This document shows positions 8,097 through 17,090 of a stretch of DNA of 64,000 bases, piece by piece. Source of the stretch: Devosia sp. Root685 (GTDB taxonomy: Bacteria > Pseudomonadota > Alphaproteobacteria > Rhizobiales > Devosiaceae); assembly GCF_001427875.1 (NCBI RefSeq), contig NZ_LMHK01000003.1, positions 1 to 64,000 of the forward strand, written 5' to 3'. The stretch's first letter is position 1. Every line of letters starts with the position of its first letter. A model generated the notes under the pieces. That model was not told the DNA's origin and did no database searches. It saw nothing but the letters and a program-made list of their open reading frames with translations. The position numbers and the translations under genes are program-made.

Positions 8097-10241
8097 ATGT
8101 CGATCAATTTTGACCACCACAAGGTCGAACTCAATTGGGGCGGCCAGCCGCTGACGCTCGAAACCGGCAAGATCGCCCGCCAGGCGGACGGTGCCGTGCT
8201 CGCGACGCTGGGTGAAACCGTTGTGCTCGCAACCGTCGTTTCGGCCAAGTCCGCCAAGCCCGGCCAGGACTTCTTCCCCCTGACCGTCAACTACCAGGAA
8301 AAGTATTTTGCCGCCGGCAAGATCCCGGGTGGCTATTTCAAGCGTGAAGGCCGTCCCTCCGAGAACGAAACGCTGGTTTCGCGCCTCATCGACCGCCCGA
8401 TCCGCCCGCTCTTCCCCGATGGCTACAAGAACGAGACCCAGGTGGTCATCACCGTTCTCCAGCATGACATGGAAAACAATCCCGACGTGCTCTCGATGGT
8501 CGCGGCCTCTGCCGCGCTGACCATTTCGGGCGTGCCCTTCATGGGCCCGATCGGAGCGGCACGCGTCGCCTATATCGATGGCGCCTATGTGCTGAACCCA
8601 TCGATCGATCGCCGTTCGGATTCTAAGCTCGATCTCGTCATGGCCGGCACCCAGGACGCCGTGCTCATGGTTGAATCGGAAGCTCAGGAGCTTTCCGAGG
8701 AAGTCATGCTCGGCGCCGTGATGTTCGGCCATGCCGAAAGCGCCAAAGTCATCCAGGCGATCATCAAGCTCGCCGAACTGGCCGCCAAGGAACCGCGCGA
8801 TTTCACGGCTCCCGACTTCTCCGTTCTCGAAGCCGAAGTTCTGGCCATTGCAGAAGCCGATCTGCGCGCTGCCTACAAGATCACCGAAAAAGCCTCGCGC
8901 TACGCTGCGGTTGACGCTGCCAATGCCAAGGTCAAGGCGGCCTTCGCTGCCAAGATCGAAGCCGGCGAGCTGACCAAGGAAGTGCTGGGCGAAGTCGTCC
9001 ACAATCTCCAGGCCAAAATCGTGCGCTGGAACATTTTGGACACCGGTAGCCGTATCGACGGCCGTGACCTCAAAACCGTGCGTCCGATCGTTTCGGAAGT
9101 CGGCGTTCTGCCGCGCACCCACGGCTCCGCCATCTTTACCCGTGGCGAAACCCAGGCGCTGGTTGTTGCGACCCTCGGCACTGCCGATGACGAGCAGTTC
9201 ATCGATAGCCTCGAAGGCACCCGCAAGGAAAACTTCCTGCTGCACTACAACTTCCCTCCCTATTCGGTGGGTGAAGCTGGCCGCATGGGTTCGCCCGGGC
9301 GTCGCGAAATCGGTCATGGTAAGCTCGCATGGCGCGCCATCAACCCGATCCGCCCCTCGATGGAAGAATTCCCCTACACGATCCGTATCGTGTCCGAGAT
9401 CACCGAATCCAACGGTTCCTCCTCGATGGCGACCGTTTGCGGTACCTCGCTGGCCCTGATGGATGCCGGCGTGCCGATGAAGCGTCCGGTGGCCGGTATC
9501 GCCATGGGTCTTATCCTTGAAGGCGAAAAGTTCGCCGTTCTCAGCGATATCCTTGGTGACGAAGATCACCTCGGCGACATGGATTTTAAGGTGGCCGGCA
9601 CGGAAGAGGGTATCACCTCGCTCCAGATGGACATCAAGATCGCCGGCATCACCGAAGAGATCATGAAGATCGCTCTGGGCCAGGCCAAGGACGGCCGCGT
9701 TCATATCCTTGGTGAAATGAACAAGGCGCTCTCGACCTCGCGCGGCGAAGTGGGCGAATTCGCTCCCCGCATCGAAACGCTGAAGATCCCGACCGACAAG
9801 ATCCGTGAAGTGATCGGCACCGGTGGCAAGGTCATCCGCGAAATCGTCGAAAAGACCGGCGCCAAGATCAATATCGAAGACGACGGCACGGTAAAGGTTT
9901 CGTCCTCGGACGGCACCCAGATCGAAGCGGCCATCAAGTGGATCCGCTCGATCACCGACGAAGCCGAAGTCGGCGCCATCTATCAGGGCACCGTCGTCAA
10001 GACCGCCGATTTCGGCGCTTTCGTGAACTTCTTCGGTGCCAAGGACGGTCTCGTCCACATTTCCCAGCTGGCCGAAGCCCGCGTTGCCAAGACCACCGAC
10101 GTGGTCAAGGAAGGCGACAAGGTCTGGGTCAAGCTTTTGGGCTTTGACGAGCGCGGCAAGGTCCGCCTCTCGATGAAGGTGCTCGACCAGGCAACCGGCA
10201 AGGAACTGGTCAAGGAAGCCAAGGACGACGCCGCCGAATAA
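8097..10241 (+). CDS. pnp: Polyribonucleotide nucleotidyltransferase (PNPase)
   Basis: The 714-residue protein performs phosphorolytic 3'-5' RNA degradation and is a degradosome component. Two RNase PH domains (about 10-225 and 310-540) are joined by an all-alpha linker; the second carries the catalytic-core motif [15 protein letters not shown] domain ([18 protein letters not shown], about 556-615) and an S1 domain ([20 protein letters not shown], about 622-695) follow. The ATG at 8097 follows GGAAAG and gives the canonical [17 protein letters not shown]-terminus; the in-frame extension to 7986 is not family-like. A strong terminator follows. Confidence 0.97.
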   Translation: MSINFDHHKVELNWGGQPLTLETGKIARQADGAVLATLGETVVLATVVSAKSAKPGQDFFPLTVNYQEKYFAAGKIPGGYFKREGRPSENETLVSRLIDRPIRPLFPDGYKNETQVVITVLQHDMENNPDVLSMVAASAALTISGVPFMGPIGAARVAYIDGAYVLNPSIDRRSDSKLDLVMAGTQDAVLMVESEAQELSEEVMLGAVMFGHAESAKVIQAIIKLAELAAKEPRDFTAPDFSVLEAEVLAIAEADLRAAYKITEKASRYAAVDAANAKVKAAFAAKIEAGELTKEVLGEVVHNLQAKIVRWNILDTGSRIDGRDLKTVRPIVSEVGVLPRTHGSAIFTRGETQALVVATLGTADDEQFIDSLEGTRKENFLLHYNFPPYSVGEAGRMGSPGRREIGHGKLAWRAINPIRPSMEEFPYTIRIVSEITESNGSSSMATVCGTSLALMDAGVPMKRPVAGIAMGLILEGEKFAVLSDILGDEDHLGDMDFKVAGTEEGITSLQMDIKIAGITEEIMKIALGQAKDGRVHILGEMNKALSTSRGEVGEFAPRIETLKIPTDKIREVIGTGGKVIREIVEKTGAKINIEDDGTVKVSSSDGTQIEAAIKWIRSITDEAEVGAIYQGTVVKTADFGAFVNFFGAKDGLVHISQLAEARVAKTTDVVKEGDKVWVKLLGFDERGKVRLSMKVLDQATGKELVKEAKDDAAE

Positions 10242-10261
10242 GGCGCGCTACGCAATCACGA

Positions 10262-10297
10262 AAAAGGCCCGGAGCAATCCGGGCCTTTTGCTTTTTG
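10262..10297 (+). terminator. pnp intrinsic terminator
   Basis: AAAAGGCCCGGA-GCAA-TCCGGGCCTTTT is a perfect 12-bp stem followed by GCTTTTTG. Confidence 0.9.
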
Positions 10298-10302
10298 TCT
10301 CC

Positions 10303-10875
10303 ATGGACCACTATGGCGGCATGGTCACGATCCTCTTCATCCATAGCGCGGGTCCGCAGGGGCCGGGAGAAGGCAGCAGCGCCCTGCTGACTGGATTGCG
10401 CGCCATCCTGCCGCCGCGGGTCGCGCTGGTTGCGCCCTTGATGCCAAAGCCGGACGCGCCGGAAGCAGAGCCATGGCTTATGGCACTCGACGCCGAGATG
10501 CGGGCAATCGAGGGCGACTTCGTCATGCTTGGCCATTCGCTCGGCGGCTCGGTGATCCTGCAAACGCTGGCGCGGTTCGGCGTGCCGGATCGTTTGCTCG
10601 GCGTCGTGACGCTGGCCGCGCCATTCTGGGGTGCTGGCGGCTGGGAGATGGAGGATTTTGCCCTGCCCCATGATGCGAGCACCAGGCTCCGAGCGCTTCC
10701 CCGTCTGGTGATCCTTCAGGGTGATGCGGATGAAGTGGTCGAAAAAAATCACCCAAACCTTTACCAGACACTGTTGCCGCAAGCGCTGGTGACCGTTCTG
10801 CCGGGCATCGATCATGAGGCGTCACTGGCGGCCCCAGCCGTGCTTGATGCCCTCAAATCCATCACACCGCTGTGA
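10303..10875 (+). CDS. RBBP9/YdeN-type alpha/beta serine hydrolase
   Basis: About 190 residues. It starts with a strand VTILFIHSAGPQGPG, has the nucleophile elbow LGHSLGG (Ser about residue 79), an acid in QGDADEVV and a His in GIDHEAS near the C-terminus, giving a complete catalytic triad. This size and layout match the small RBBP9/YdeN esterase-like hydrolases; the substrate is unknown. ATG 10303 sits only a few bases after the pnp terminator T-run, and ATG 10321 (directly before VTILFIH) is equally possible. No clear ribosome-binding site marks either. Confidence 0.8.
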   Translation: MDHYGGMVTILFIHSAGPQGPGEGSSALLTGLRAILPPRVALVAPLMPKPDAPEAEPWLMALDAEMRAIEGDFVMLGHSLGGSVILQTLARFGVPDRLLGVVTLAAPFWGAGGWEMEDFALPHDASTRLRALPRLVILQGDADEVVEKNHPNLYQTLLPQALVTVLPGIDHEASLAAPAVLDALKSITPL

Positions 10876-10924
10876 AACCTGTGGGATTTCAGCAACAGGG
10901 GCAAGTATGATCACATTGTGGCGA

Positions 10925-10949
10925 GGAACTGCCGCATTCGTGCCACGTT
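10925..10949 (+). promoter_or_regulatory. Candidate EcfG (general stress sigma) promoter
   Basis: GGAAC (10925-10929), exactly 16 bases, then CGTT (10946-10949) match the alphaproteobacterial EcfG consensus GGAAC-N16/17-CGTT. The predicted start near 10956 would leave a leader of about 77 bases before the L,D-transpeptidase. Nothing else is recognised in 10876-11032. Confidence 0.6.
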
Positions 10950-11032
10950 AAGCGGGAGAAGCGTTACTGCAAAGGAAGAAGGGCCGCTCCCCGGCCACTT
11001 GATTCTCCATTGCCTGTCCCGAGGTTCCAGTT

Positions 11033-11683
11033 TTGATTTCCCGCCGCCTTTTCCTTCTCGGTCTTTCAGCGACGACCCTGGCAGCCTGTTCGACCACGCG
11101 TCAGCCCGTGGTTCAGGAACCGGTCATCGATCCCTATTACCTGCGCATGTATGCCGCATCCACCACCGAGCCCTATCAGGTCGCGGCGATGGATTTGCGC
11201 CGCGTCGATCCGCAATGGTGGCGTCAGGAAGTGGCCTATTTCACCACTGAGCGACCCGGCACGATCGTTGTCGATACGCCAGCCCACTACCTCTATCTCG
11301 TGATGGAGAACGGCCGGGCCCTGCGTTACGGCATTGGCGTCGGTAAGGACGAAGCGCTGCTGTTCCGGGGCGATGCCACGATCGGCCGCAAGGCCGAATG
11401 GCCGCGCTGGACCCCGACGCGCTCAATGATCGCGCGTGAGCCCGATCGTTACGGCCCCTATGCCGGTGGCATGGAGCCGGGCCCGACCAATCCGCTCGGG
11501 CCGCGCGCGCTTTACCTCTATAAAAACGGCGCCGATACGCTTTTCCGTATCCATGGCACCACCGAACCCTATACGATCGGCACCAATGTTTCCTCGGGCT
11601 GCATTCGCCTGATGAACCAGGACATCATCGATCTCTATTCCCGCGTTCCCTCGGGCACGCGCGTGACTGTCATCAACGCCTAG
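11033..11683 (+). CDS. L,D-transpeptidase (YkuD domain) lipoprotein
   Basis: A 216-residue protein. The N-terminus SRRLFLLGLSATTLAACSTT is a lipoprotein signal with lipobox LAAC. The YkuD domain occupies about residues 75-215, with IHGTTEP and the catalytic motif SSGCIRL (Cys about residue 190). Such enzymes make 3-3 cross-links in peptidoglycan or attach outer-membrane lipoproteins to it, and they are abundant in Hyphomicrobiales. The start is TTG, the only one giving a complete signal sequence, with GAGG eight bases upstream. A GGAAC-N16-CGTT promoter precedes it, suggesting stress control. Confidence 0.92.
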   Translation: MISRRLFLLGLSATTLAACSTTRQPVVQEPVIDPYYLRMYAASTTEPYQVAAMDLRRVDPQWWRQEVAYFTTERPGTIVVDTPAHYLYLVMENGRALRYGIGVGKDEALLFRGDATIGRKAEWPRWTPTRSMIAREPDRYGPYAGGMEPGPTNPLGPRALYLYKNGADTLFRIHGTTEPYTIGTNVSSGCIRLMNQDIIDLYSRVPSGTRVTVINA

Positions 11684-11730
11684 TGGCGTTAATGTGATCA
11701 ACGCCTGAGGCGCAATGTCGCCGCAACATT

Positions 11731-11864
11731 TCTGGAGGAACGTGTAAGCGAGAGTTGCAAGCTCTCATCACGACCTCCAAAAAATTGCCGGCTGCGGACC
11801 ATACCGTAGTCACCCGCATCCGGCATCCAGGGCCCGTTCCGCAAGGAACGGGCTCTTCGTCTTT
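11731..11864 (+). ncRNA. Candidate structured small RNA ending in a terminator
   Basis: Three successive stems are visible. Stem 1 is TGGAGG..CGTG (11733-11744) with CACG.CCTCCA (11769-11779), containing GAGAG/CTCTC (11750-11754, 11762-11766). Stem 2 is CCGG.TGCGG (11788-11797) with CCGCA.CCGG (11814-11823). Stem 3 is the terminator hairpin at 11832-11853. A 130-base terminated unit between two genes on the same strand suggests a free RNA or a terminated leader of the sulfotransferase gene. I do not recognise the family. Stem 1 sequesters a GGAGG sequence. Confidence 0.5.
11832..11864 (+). terminator. Intrinsic terminator upstream of the sulfotransferase gene
   Basis: GCCCGTTCC-GCAA-GGAACGGGC is a perfect 9-bp stem with a tetraloop, followed by the T-rich tract TCTTCGTCTTTT. 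Confidence 0.8.
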
Positions 11865-11940
11865 TGGGGTTGTGTGTCCGCAAGCGCCTTTTCGGCGTCG
11901 GCGCGATATGCATGATGGCGGCCGACTTTTAAGGACTGCC

Positions 11941-12699
11941 ATGAGCGATAAACCTCACGCCTACATCATCTGCGGCACGCCGCGCTCGGGCAGCACGCTG
12001 ATCTGCGAGATGCTGGCGGCAAGTGGTGTTGCCGGGCGGCCGAACTCGTATTTTCGGCCGCAGGACATTGCCTGGTGGGCCGAAAAGTGGGGCGTGTCGC
12101 TGGCCGAAGGGATCGAGACGGCCGGGTTCGACCGGGCCTATCTCGAAGCAATGCACCGGGAAGGGCGCGCCGGGACAGGAATTCTTGGTGTCCGCATCAT
12201 GTATTCGAGCCTTGTCGAGGCCGCGCGACGCCTCAACCGCGCCGCGGGGCGCGCTGGCAATGTCGCAGAGGCGCTTCGAGCGGCTTTTGGGCCGGTGCTC
12301 TATATCCATCTCTCCCGGCGGGACAAACTGGGCCAGGCCGTGTCGCTGGCGCGGGCCGAGCAGACGGGGCTGTGGCACCTGCGTGCCGATGGCAGCGTGC
12401 TTGAAGGCGGCGAGACCCAGCCGGAGCCCGTTTATGACGGCGCGCGGATTGGCACCATTCTCGATGAACTTGAGCGGGATGATGCCGCTTGGGAGCGGTT
12501 TTTTGCCGAGCATGGGATTGAACCGCTGGGCCTGACCTATGAAGGCGTGACCGCCGGGCCCCAAAAGGCGCTGGGAGACATTTTTGCGGCGCTGGGCCTT
12601 GATCGGGCGATGGCTGAAACCCAACCGACGCCCACAGCCAAGATGGCCGACAGTCTCAGCGCCGAATGGGTGGCGCGGTTTGGGCGCGAGCGGGCGTAG
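11941..12699 (+). CDS. Stf0-type sulfotransferase
   Basis: A 252-residue protein resembling the Stf0 (trehalose 2-sulfotransferase) family. The PAPS 5'-phosphosulfate loop is CGTPRSGSTLICEMLAASGV near residues 12-31. The 3'-phosphate-binding stretch VLYIHLSRRDKLGQAVSLAR and the tail SAEWVARFGRERA follow. It transfers sulfate from PAPS to a carbohydrate-type acceptor; the acceptor here is unknown. ATG 11941 has AAGGA nine bases upstream; longer in-frame readings would run through the upstream hairpins. No glycolipid or PAPS-synthesis genes are adjacent. Confidence 0.87.
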   Translation: MSDKPHAYIICGTPRSGSTLICEMLAASGVAGRPNSYFRPQDIAWWAEKWGVSLAEGIETAGFDRAYLEAMHREGRAGTGILGVRIMYSSLVEAARRLNRAAGRAGNVAEALRAAFGPVLYIHLSRRDKLGQAVSLARAEQTGLWHLRADGSVLEGGETQPEPVYDGARIGTILDELERDDAAWERFFAEHGIEPLGLTYEGVTAGPQKALGDIFAALGLDRAMAETQPTPTAKMADSLSAEWVARFGRERA

Positions 12700-12713
12700 C
12701 CCTGGGCGTTCAG

Positions 12714-13313
12714 TCAAGCAGTGTCAAGTGCGGGGAGCAGGGACATGCCGGCTTGCCAGTGGATGGCGGTCCAGCCCGCCTCACGGGCGGCGATGACATT
12801 GTGCTCGGTATCGTCGACCAGCGTGATCTGCCGGGGGGCCGTGCCGATGCTGCGGCTGATATGATCATAGAATTCGGGCGCGGGCTTTCTGTGACCAATA
12901 TCAGCCGAATAGAAAATGCCATCGACATGTTTGCCAAGGCCCATGACGTCCATGAGATAGCTGGCGCGCATGTGTTCCTGATTGGTCGCCAGATAGACGC
13001 GGTGGCCTTTTGAGCGCAGGGCGGCCATCTCCGTGACCACGGTTTCTTCAAGCCGCGAGTCGTTTTCGAACCAGTAATCGACGAGGGTTTGGGCGGAGAC
13101 GGTTGGCGCGATTACGGCGAGCACCTCTGCCAGTTCAGGCAGGAGCGGTTTCTGGCCGGTGACGATGGCGGGCCAGCGCGGCTTGAAAAACTCGCGCTGC
13201 AATGTGGCGAGCGGGATACCGAGATCGGCCTCAAGATCAGCGAAAAGATGCGCGCCGTCCTTGGGCCGGCCGGCAACGAGGACGCCGTCGACGTCCATCA
13301 TGATTGTTTGCAT
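12714..13313 (-). CDS. HAD-family hydrolase
   Basis: A 199-residue haloacid-dehalogenase phosphatase. Motif I is MMDVDGVLV (here DVD rather than DxD-T), with a helical cap in between. Motif II is VYLATNQ, motif III the Lys in DIGHRKPAPEFY, and motif IV ITLVDDTEHN. This is the subclass-IA pattern of small phosphoglycolate-phosphatase-like enzymes; the substrate is not predictable. The start ATG 13313 precedes MQTIMMDVDG; an upstream extension lacks homology. It is convergent with the sulfotransferase gene. Confidence 0.85.
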   Translation of the reverse strand: MQTIMMDVDGVLVAGRPKDGAHLFADLEADLGIPLATLQREFFKPRWPAIVTGQKPLLPELAEVLAVIAPTVSAQTLVDYWFENDSRLEETVVTEMAALRSKGHRVYLATNQEHMRASYLMDVMGLGKHVDGIFYSADIGHRKPAPEFYDHISRSIGTAPRQITLVDDTEHNVIAAREAGWTAIHWQAGMSLLPALDTA

Positions 13314-13405
13314 AGGCTGCCTGCCCCTCTTTTTTCGAGCATAGAAGCAGGCGGGCGAATAGCACAAACAAAAAGGGCGAGGGCGTGCCTTGATGCCCGA
13401 GCCAC

Positions 13406-13453
13406 GCCCTCGTGGTTCGAGGTTTGCTCTGCAAAACACCTCACCATGAGGGT
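13406..13453. repeat. REP-type palindrome, copy 2
   Basis: GCCCTCGTGGTTCGAGG and ACCTCACCATGAGGGT enclose a short TTTGC-TCT-GCAAAA hairpin. Both arms nearly match 3733-3782. It lies between infB and the HAD gene. Confidence 0.75.
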
Positions 13454-13471
13454 TACTGGGGCAATTGCTGA

Positions 13472-13506
13472 AAGCAAAAAGGGCGCAACCGAGGTCGCGC
13501 CCTTTT
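13472..13506 (-). terminator. infB intrinsic terminator
   Basis: AAAAGGGCGC (13477-13486) pairs with GCGCCCTTTT (13497-13506). On the minus strand the hairpin is followed by TTTTTGC. Confidence 0.85.
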
Positions 13507-13524
13507 GATAAGTGGCAGAGCGCT

Positions 13525-16371
13525 TTAGAGCGTGCGCTGAACCGTTTCCACGCGGAAACATTCGATGACGTCGTTGGCGCGGATGTCTTCGTAGTTTTCG
13601 AAGGCCATGCCGCATTCCTGGCCGGTCTGGACTTCCTTGACTTCATCCTTGAAGCGCTTGAGCGTCTTGAGTTTGCCTTCGTGGATGACGACGTTGTCGC
13701 GGAGGAGGCGCACGCCGGCGCCGCGTTCCACGATGCCTTCGGTGACCTGGCAACCGGCAACCTTGCCGACCTTGGTGATCTGGAAGACTTCGAGGATTTT
13801 TGCGTAGCCGATGAAGGTTTCGCGACGTTCGGGCTTCAGGAGGCCCGACATGGCCGACTTAACGTCATCCACGAGATCGTAGATGATGTTGTAGTAGCGG
13901 ATTTCGATGCCGTCGCGGGTGGCGAGATCGTTGGCCTGCTTGTTGGCACGAACGTTGAAGCCGATGACGATGGCATTGGACGCCGCCGCGAGGGTCACGT
14001 CCGATTCGGTGATGCCTCCAACGCCGCTCATCAGGATCTGCGCCGACACTTCGTCGGTGGACAGCTTGTTGAGCGAAGCCACGATCGCTTCGACCGAACC
14101 CTGCACGTCCCCCTTGATGATCAGCGGGAATTTGCTGATGCCGGCCACCTTGAGCTGATTCATCATCTGCTCGAGGCTTGTTGCACCGCCGCCGGCCGTC
14201 TTTTCACGGATGGCGCGCTGACGATATTCGGTAACTTCGCGGGCACGGGCTTCGGTTTCGACCACCGAGAAGCGGTCGCCCGCGCTCGGCACGCCGGTAA
14301 AGCCCAGCACTTCCACCGGAATGGAAGGACCAGCCGATTTGACCTGCTCGCCCTTGTCGTTGATCAGGGCGCGTACACGGGCAAACTCGGTGCCGGCAAC
14401 GAGAATGTCGCCGATGGCCAGAGTACCGCGCTGCACCAGAACCGTTGCCACGGCACCGCGACCACGATCGAGCTTGGCTTCGATGACAAGACCTTCGGCA
14501 CGGCCATCACGAGCCACGCGCAGTTCGAGGACTTCGGCCTGCAAGAGGATGGTTTCCAAGAGCTTGTCGAGACCAGCCTGGGTTTTGGCCGAGACTTCGA
14601 CGTCGAGCACGTCGCCGCCCATCGATTCGACGAACACTTCGTGCTGAAGCAGTTCGGTGCGCACGCGCTGGGGATTGGCTTCGGGCTTATCCATCTTGTT
14701 GATGGCCACGATGATCGGAACACCAGCCGCCTTGGCATGCTTGATGGATTCGATCGTCTGGGGCATGACGCCGTCATCGGCAGCGACGACCAGAACGGCG
14801 ATATCGGTTGCCTGGGCACCGCGGGCACGCATGGCGGTGAACGCCTCGTGGCCCGGGGTATCAAGGAACGTGATCTTGTTGCCGTTCTTTTCGACCTGAT
14901 AGGCGCCGATATGCTGGGTGATGCCACCGGCTTCGCCCGAAACCACATTGGCTTCGCGGATCGCGTCGAGGAGCGAGGTCTTGCCGTGGTCGACGTGGCC
15001 CATAATGGTCACAACAGGCGCACGATCGGTCAGATCCTCGGCCTTGTCGTCGGCGGGGATGTCATAGAGACCTTCTTCGACGTCCGCATCCGAAACGCGC
15101 TTGACCGTGTGGCCCAGTTCCGAGGCGATCAGTTCGGCCGTATCGGCGTCGATCACATCGTTGATGGTCGCCATGGTGCCCTGCGCCATCAGCATCTTGA
15201 TGACGGTGACGGAGCGTTCGGCCATGCGGTTGGCCAGCTCGGCAACCGTAATGGCTTCCGGAATGACGACTTCACGGCTGAGTTTTGGCGCTTCCTGCTG
15301 GTTGCGGCCCATCTTCTTGTCGCGACGGCGGCGCATGGCGGCGAGGGACGGACCCTTGTCGCGATCGTTTTCCGTCGTGGCGCTGGAAACGGTCAGGCGG
15401 CCGCGGGCGGCACCATCATCGGACCGGCGCGTCGGACGCTCGGGCTGGGCGCGCGAGGCGCGGCGAGCGTTTTCAAGCTCGGCTTCGGTCGTCGGACGTT
15501 GCTGGGGCGCGCCGGTACGAACGCGACGGCCATCGGCCTCGCTCGGTGCGGCGGGCGGCACATTGCCGATCGGAGCCATGCCGGCGCCGACGGGACGGCG
15601 TTCGCCGGCCGGACGGGCGCTCGTACCTGCCGGACGCGTGCCGGTGGAACCGGCCGGGCGCGTATTGCCGGTGGGACGGGCATTGGGGTTGGGCCGCTCG
15701 CCATCAGGCCGCGTATTGGCCGGACGTTCGTTAGAGGGGCGTTCGCTGCGCTGCGGACGAGCCGACTGGCCGGGACGACCCGAAACGGTGCGCACGGCGC
15801 TGGGGCCGGGATTGCGCTGGCTTGCCGGAACGAAAGGCTGGCGCGGGTCGGGCTCGGCAGCCGGGGCAGCAGGCGCTGCGCTGGTCTGCTCGGGCGCGGC
15901 AGTTTCGGCCTGTTCTTCCGTGCGGCGGCTTTCGTCGGCCTGACGGCGTTCGTCTTCCTGGCGGGCCGCTTCTTCGCGCACCTGGCGACGGCGATTGTCG
16001 TCTTCGATGCGACGGGCCTCTTCGGCCGCAAAGCGCTCCTTGTCCTCGGCGGCGCGAGCGCCGGCAAGAGCAAGAGCCTTTTGGCGGGCTTCCGCTTCCG
16101 CAGCCGAGAGACCGAGCGGCGCGCGCTGGGTCTGCATGGGGCGGCCCTGACCGGGACGGCCCGAACCGCCTGGGCGGCCACCACCGGCCTGTGCGCCCGA
16201 GGGCACGCCGGCGGGCTTTGGAACTACGCGCGTCCGCTTCTCCACGACCACCGTCGCACGCGAGGGACCGCGCGACGTGCCGGCGCGATTGCCCAGAGCC
16301 GGACCCCCCTTGAGGGTCAGCGTCTTCTTGGCGCCAGAATCGTCAGAACGCTTGTCGTCGTTATCAGCCAT
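13525..16371 (-). CDS. infB: Translation initiation factor IF-2
   Basis: A 948-residue protein. The first 330 residues are a low-complexity, Arg/Pro/Glu-rich alphaproteobacterial extension beginning [20 protein letters not shown]. An N2 domain follows, then the G domain ([14 protein letters not shown] near residue 455, [16 protein letters not shown]) and the C1/C2 domains, ending [17 protein letters not shown]. It delivers initiator tRNA to the 30S subunit. It is the last gene of rimP-nusA-ylxR-infB, five bases after ylxR, with its own terminator. The usual followers rbfA and truB are absent from this side. Confidence 0.97.
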   Translation of the reverse strand: MADNDDKRSDDSGAKKTLTLKGGPALGNRAGTSRGPSRATVVVEKRTRVVPKPAGVPSGAQAGGGRPGGSGRPGQGRPMQTQRAPLGLSAAEAEARQKALALAGARAAEDKERFAAEEARRIEDDNRRRQVREEAARQEDERRQADESRRTEEQAETAAPEQTSAAPAAPAAEPDPRQPFVPASQRNPGPSAVRTVSGRPGQSARPQRSERPSNERPANTRPDGERPNPNARPTGNTRPAGSTGTRPAGTSARPAGERRPVGAGMAPIGNVPPAAPSEADGRRVRTGAPQQRPTTEAELENARRASRAQPERPTRRSDDGAARGRLTVSSATTENDRDKGPSLAAMRRRRDKKMGRNQQEAPKLSREVVIPEAITVAELANRMAERSVTVIKMLMAQGTMATINDVIDADTAELIASELGHTVKRVSDADVEEGLYDIPADDKAEDLTDRAPVVTIMGHVDHGKTSLLDAIREANVVSGEAGGITQHIGAYQVEKNGNKITFLDTPGHEAFTAMRARGAQATDIAVLVVAADDGVMPQTIESIKHAKAAGVPIIVAINKMDKPEANPQRVRTELLQHEVFVESMGGDVLDVEVSAKTQAGLDKLLETILLQAEVLELRVARDGRAEGLVIEAKLDRGRGAVATVLVQRGTLAIGDILVAGTEFARVRALINDKGEQVKSAGPSIPVEVLGFTGVPSAGDRFSVVETEARAREVTEYRQRAIREKTAGGGATSLEQMMNQLKVAGISKFPLIIKGDVQGSVEAIVASLNKLSTDEVSAQILMSGVGGITESDVTLAAASNAIVIGFNVRANKQANDLATRDGIEIRYYNIIYDLVDDVKSAMSGLLKPERRETFIGYAKILEVFQITKVGKVAGCQVTEGIVERGAGVRLLRDNVVIHEGKLKTLKRFKDEVKEVQTGQECGMAFENYEDIRANDVIECFRVETVQRTL

Positions 16372-16376
16372 ACTTC

Positions 16377-17066
16377 CTATCGTCTTTCGTCCTGTTCCAC
16401 GGACAAAAGCACACCGGTTACCGCAGGGCGGTCGGTGTCGTTATCCGTCGGATTGGCGTCGTAGCGGGCCAGTCGATTGGCCTTATCTAGCGCCGATTGG
16501 GCTGCCGCCCCTGTCATGAGGGCAGCATGTATCACATTTTCTAGTCCAAGTGCCAAACCCAATTGCGTACTTGAGAGCAATTCGAAATGTGGCACTTGTT
16601 TACCGGCTGCGCTGCCCTCGCGACGGGCGTGATTGAGGGCGCGCAGGGCCCCCAGCATCTTGTTCTTGCCATCGGCCGCGCCATCGGTCGCTGAAAGCAG
16701 GGCAATAAGCTGCCCGCCCTCGATGGCGCTTTTCACCTTCATACCACCGGAGGTGAACTGACCGGCCTTTCGCGCCATGGCGAGGGCCGACAAAAATCTC
16801 TGTTCGAGCCGGAGCCGCGTCAGGTCCGCCAGATCGGGCGGGACAGTGACGTTTTCTTTCAGGCTCTTGGCAAAGGCCTTCTTGCGAACAGCCTCGGACA
16901 CAGCTTCATGACTGAGGCTGATCCAGACGCCCCGGCCCTCGGCTTTGGCATCGGTATCGGGCACGATAGTGCCATCGGGCCCGAGCACAAAACGGATCAG
17001 CTCCTCAACCGGCTTTTCAAGCCGGGTGAGAGCACAGGTCCTTATAGTTTCTTCGCGCCGGGCCAC
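16377..17066 (-). CDS. ylxR: YlxR/DUF448 RNA-binding protein with L7Ae-like C-terminal domain
   Basis: A 229-residue protein. Residues 1-80 are the DUF448 domain (RTCALTR, then GRGVWIS). Residues 95-190 ([20 protein letters not shown] to [15 protein letters not shown]) resemble the L7Ae/L30e fold. The two-domain form, longer than the roughly 90-residue Firmicutes YlxR, is usual in alphaproteobacteria. The function is not well defined; it probably binds RNA or ribosome-associated protein. It lies between nusA and infB in one operon. Confidence 0.92.
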   Translation of the reverse strand: MARREETIRTCALTRLEKPVEELIRFVLGPDGTIVPDTDAKAEGRGVWISLSHEAVSEAVRKKAFAKSLKENVTVPPDLADLTRLRLEQRFLSALAMARKAGQFTSGGMKVKSAIEGGQLIALLSATDGAADGKNKMLGALRALNHARREGSAAGKQVPHFELLSSTQLGLALGLENVIHAALMTGAAAQSALDKANRLARYDANPTDNDTDRPAVTGVLLSVEQDERR

Positions 17067-17090
17067 GACATCACCTCAAGAAGGCGGTCC

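Noticed and set aside
8052-10058. A 668-codon open frame opposite pnp
   Set aside because: Same antisense effect; no domain, no ribosome-binding site, His/Asp/Gly-rich shadow composition.
13465-16464. A 999-codon open frame opposite infB
   Set aside because: It is antisense to a full-length IF-2, has no recognisable domain and starts and ends beyond the infB gene by chance. GC-rich codon bias commonly opens the complementary frame.
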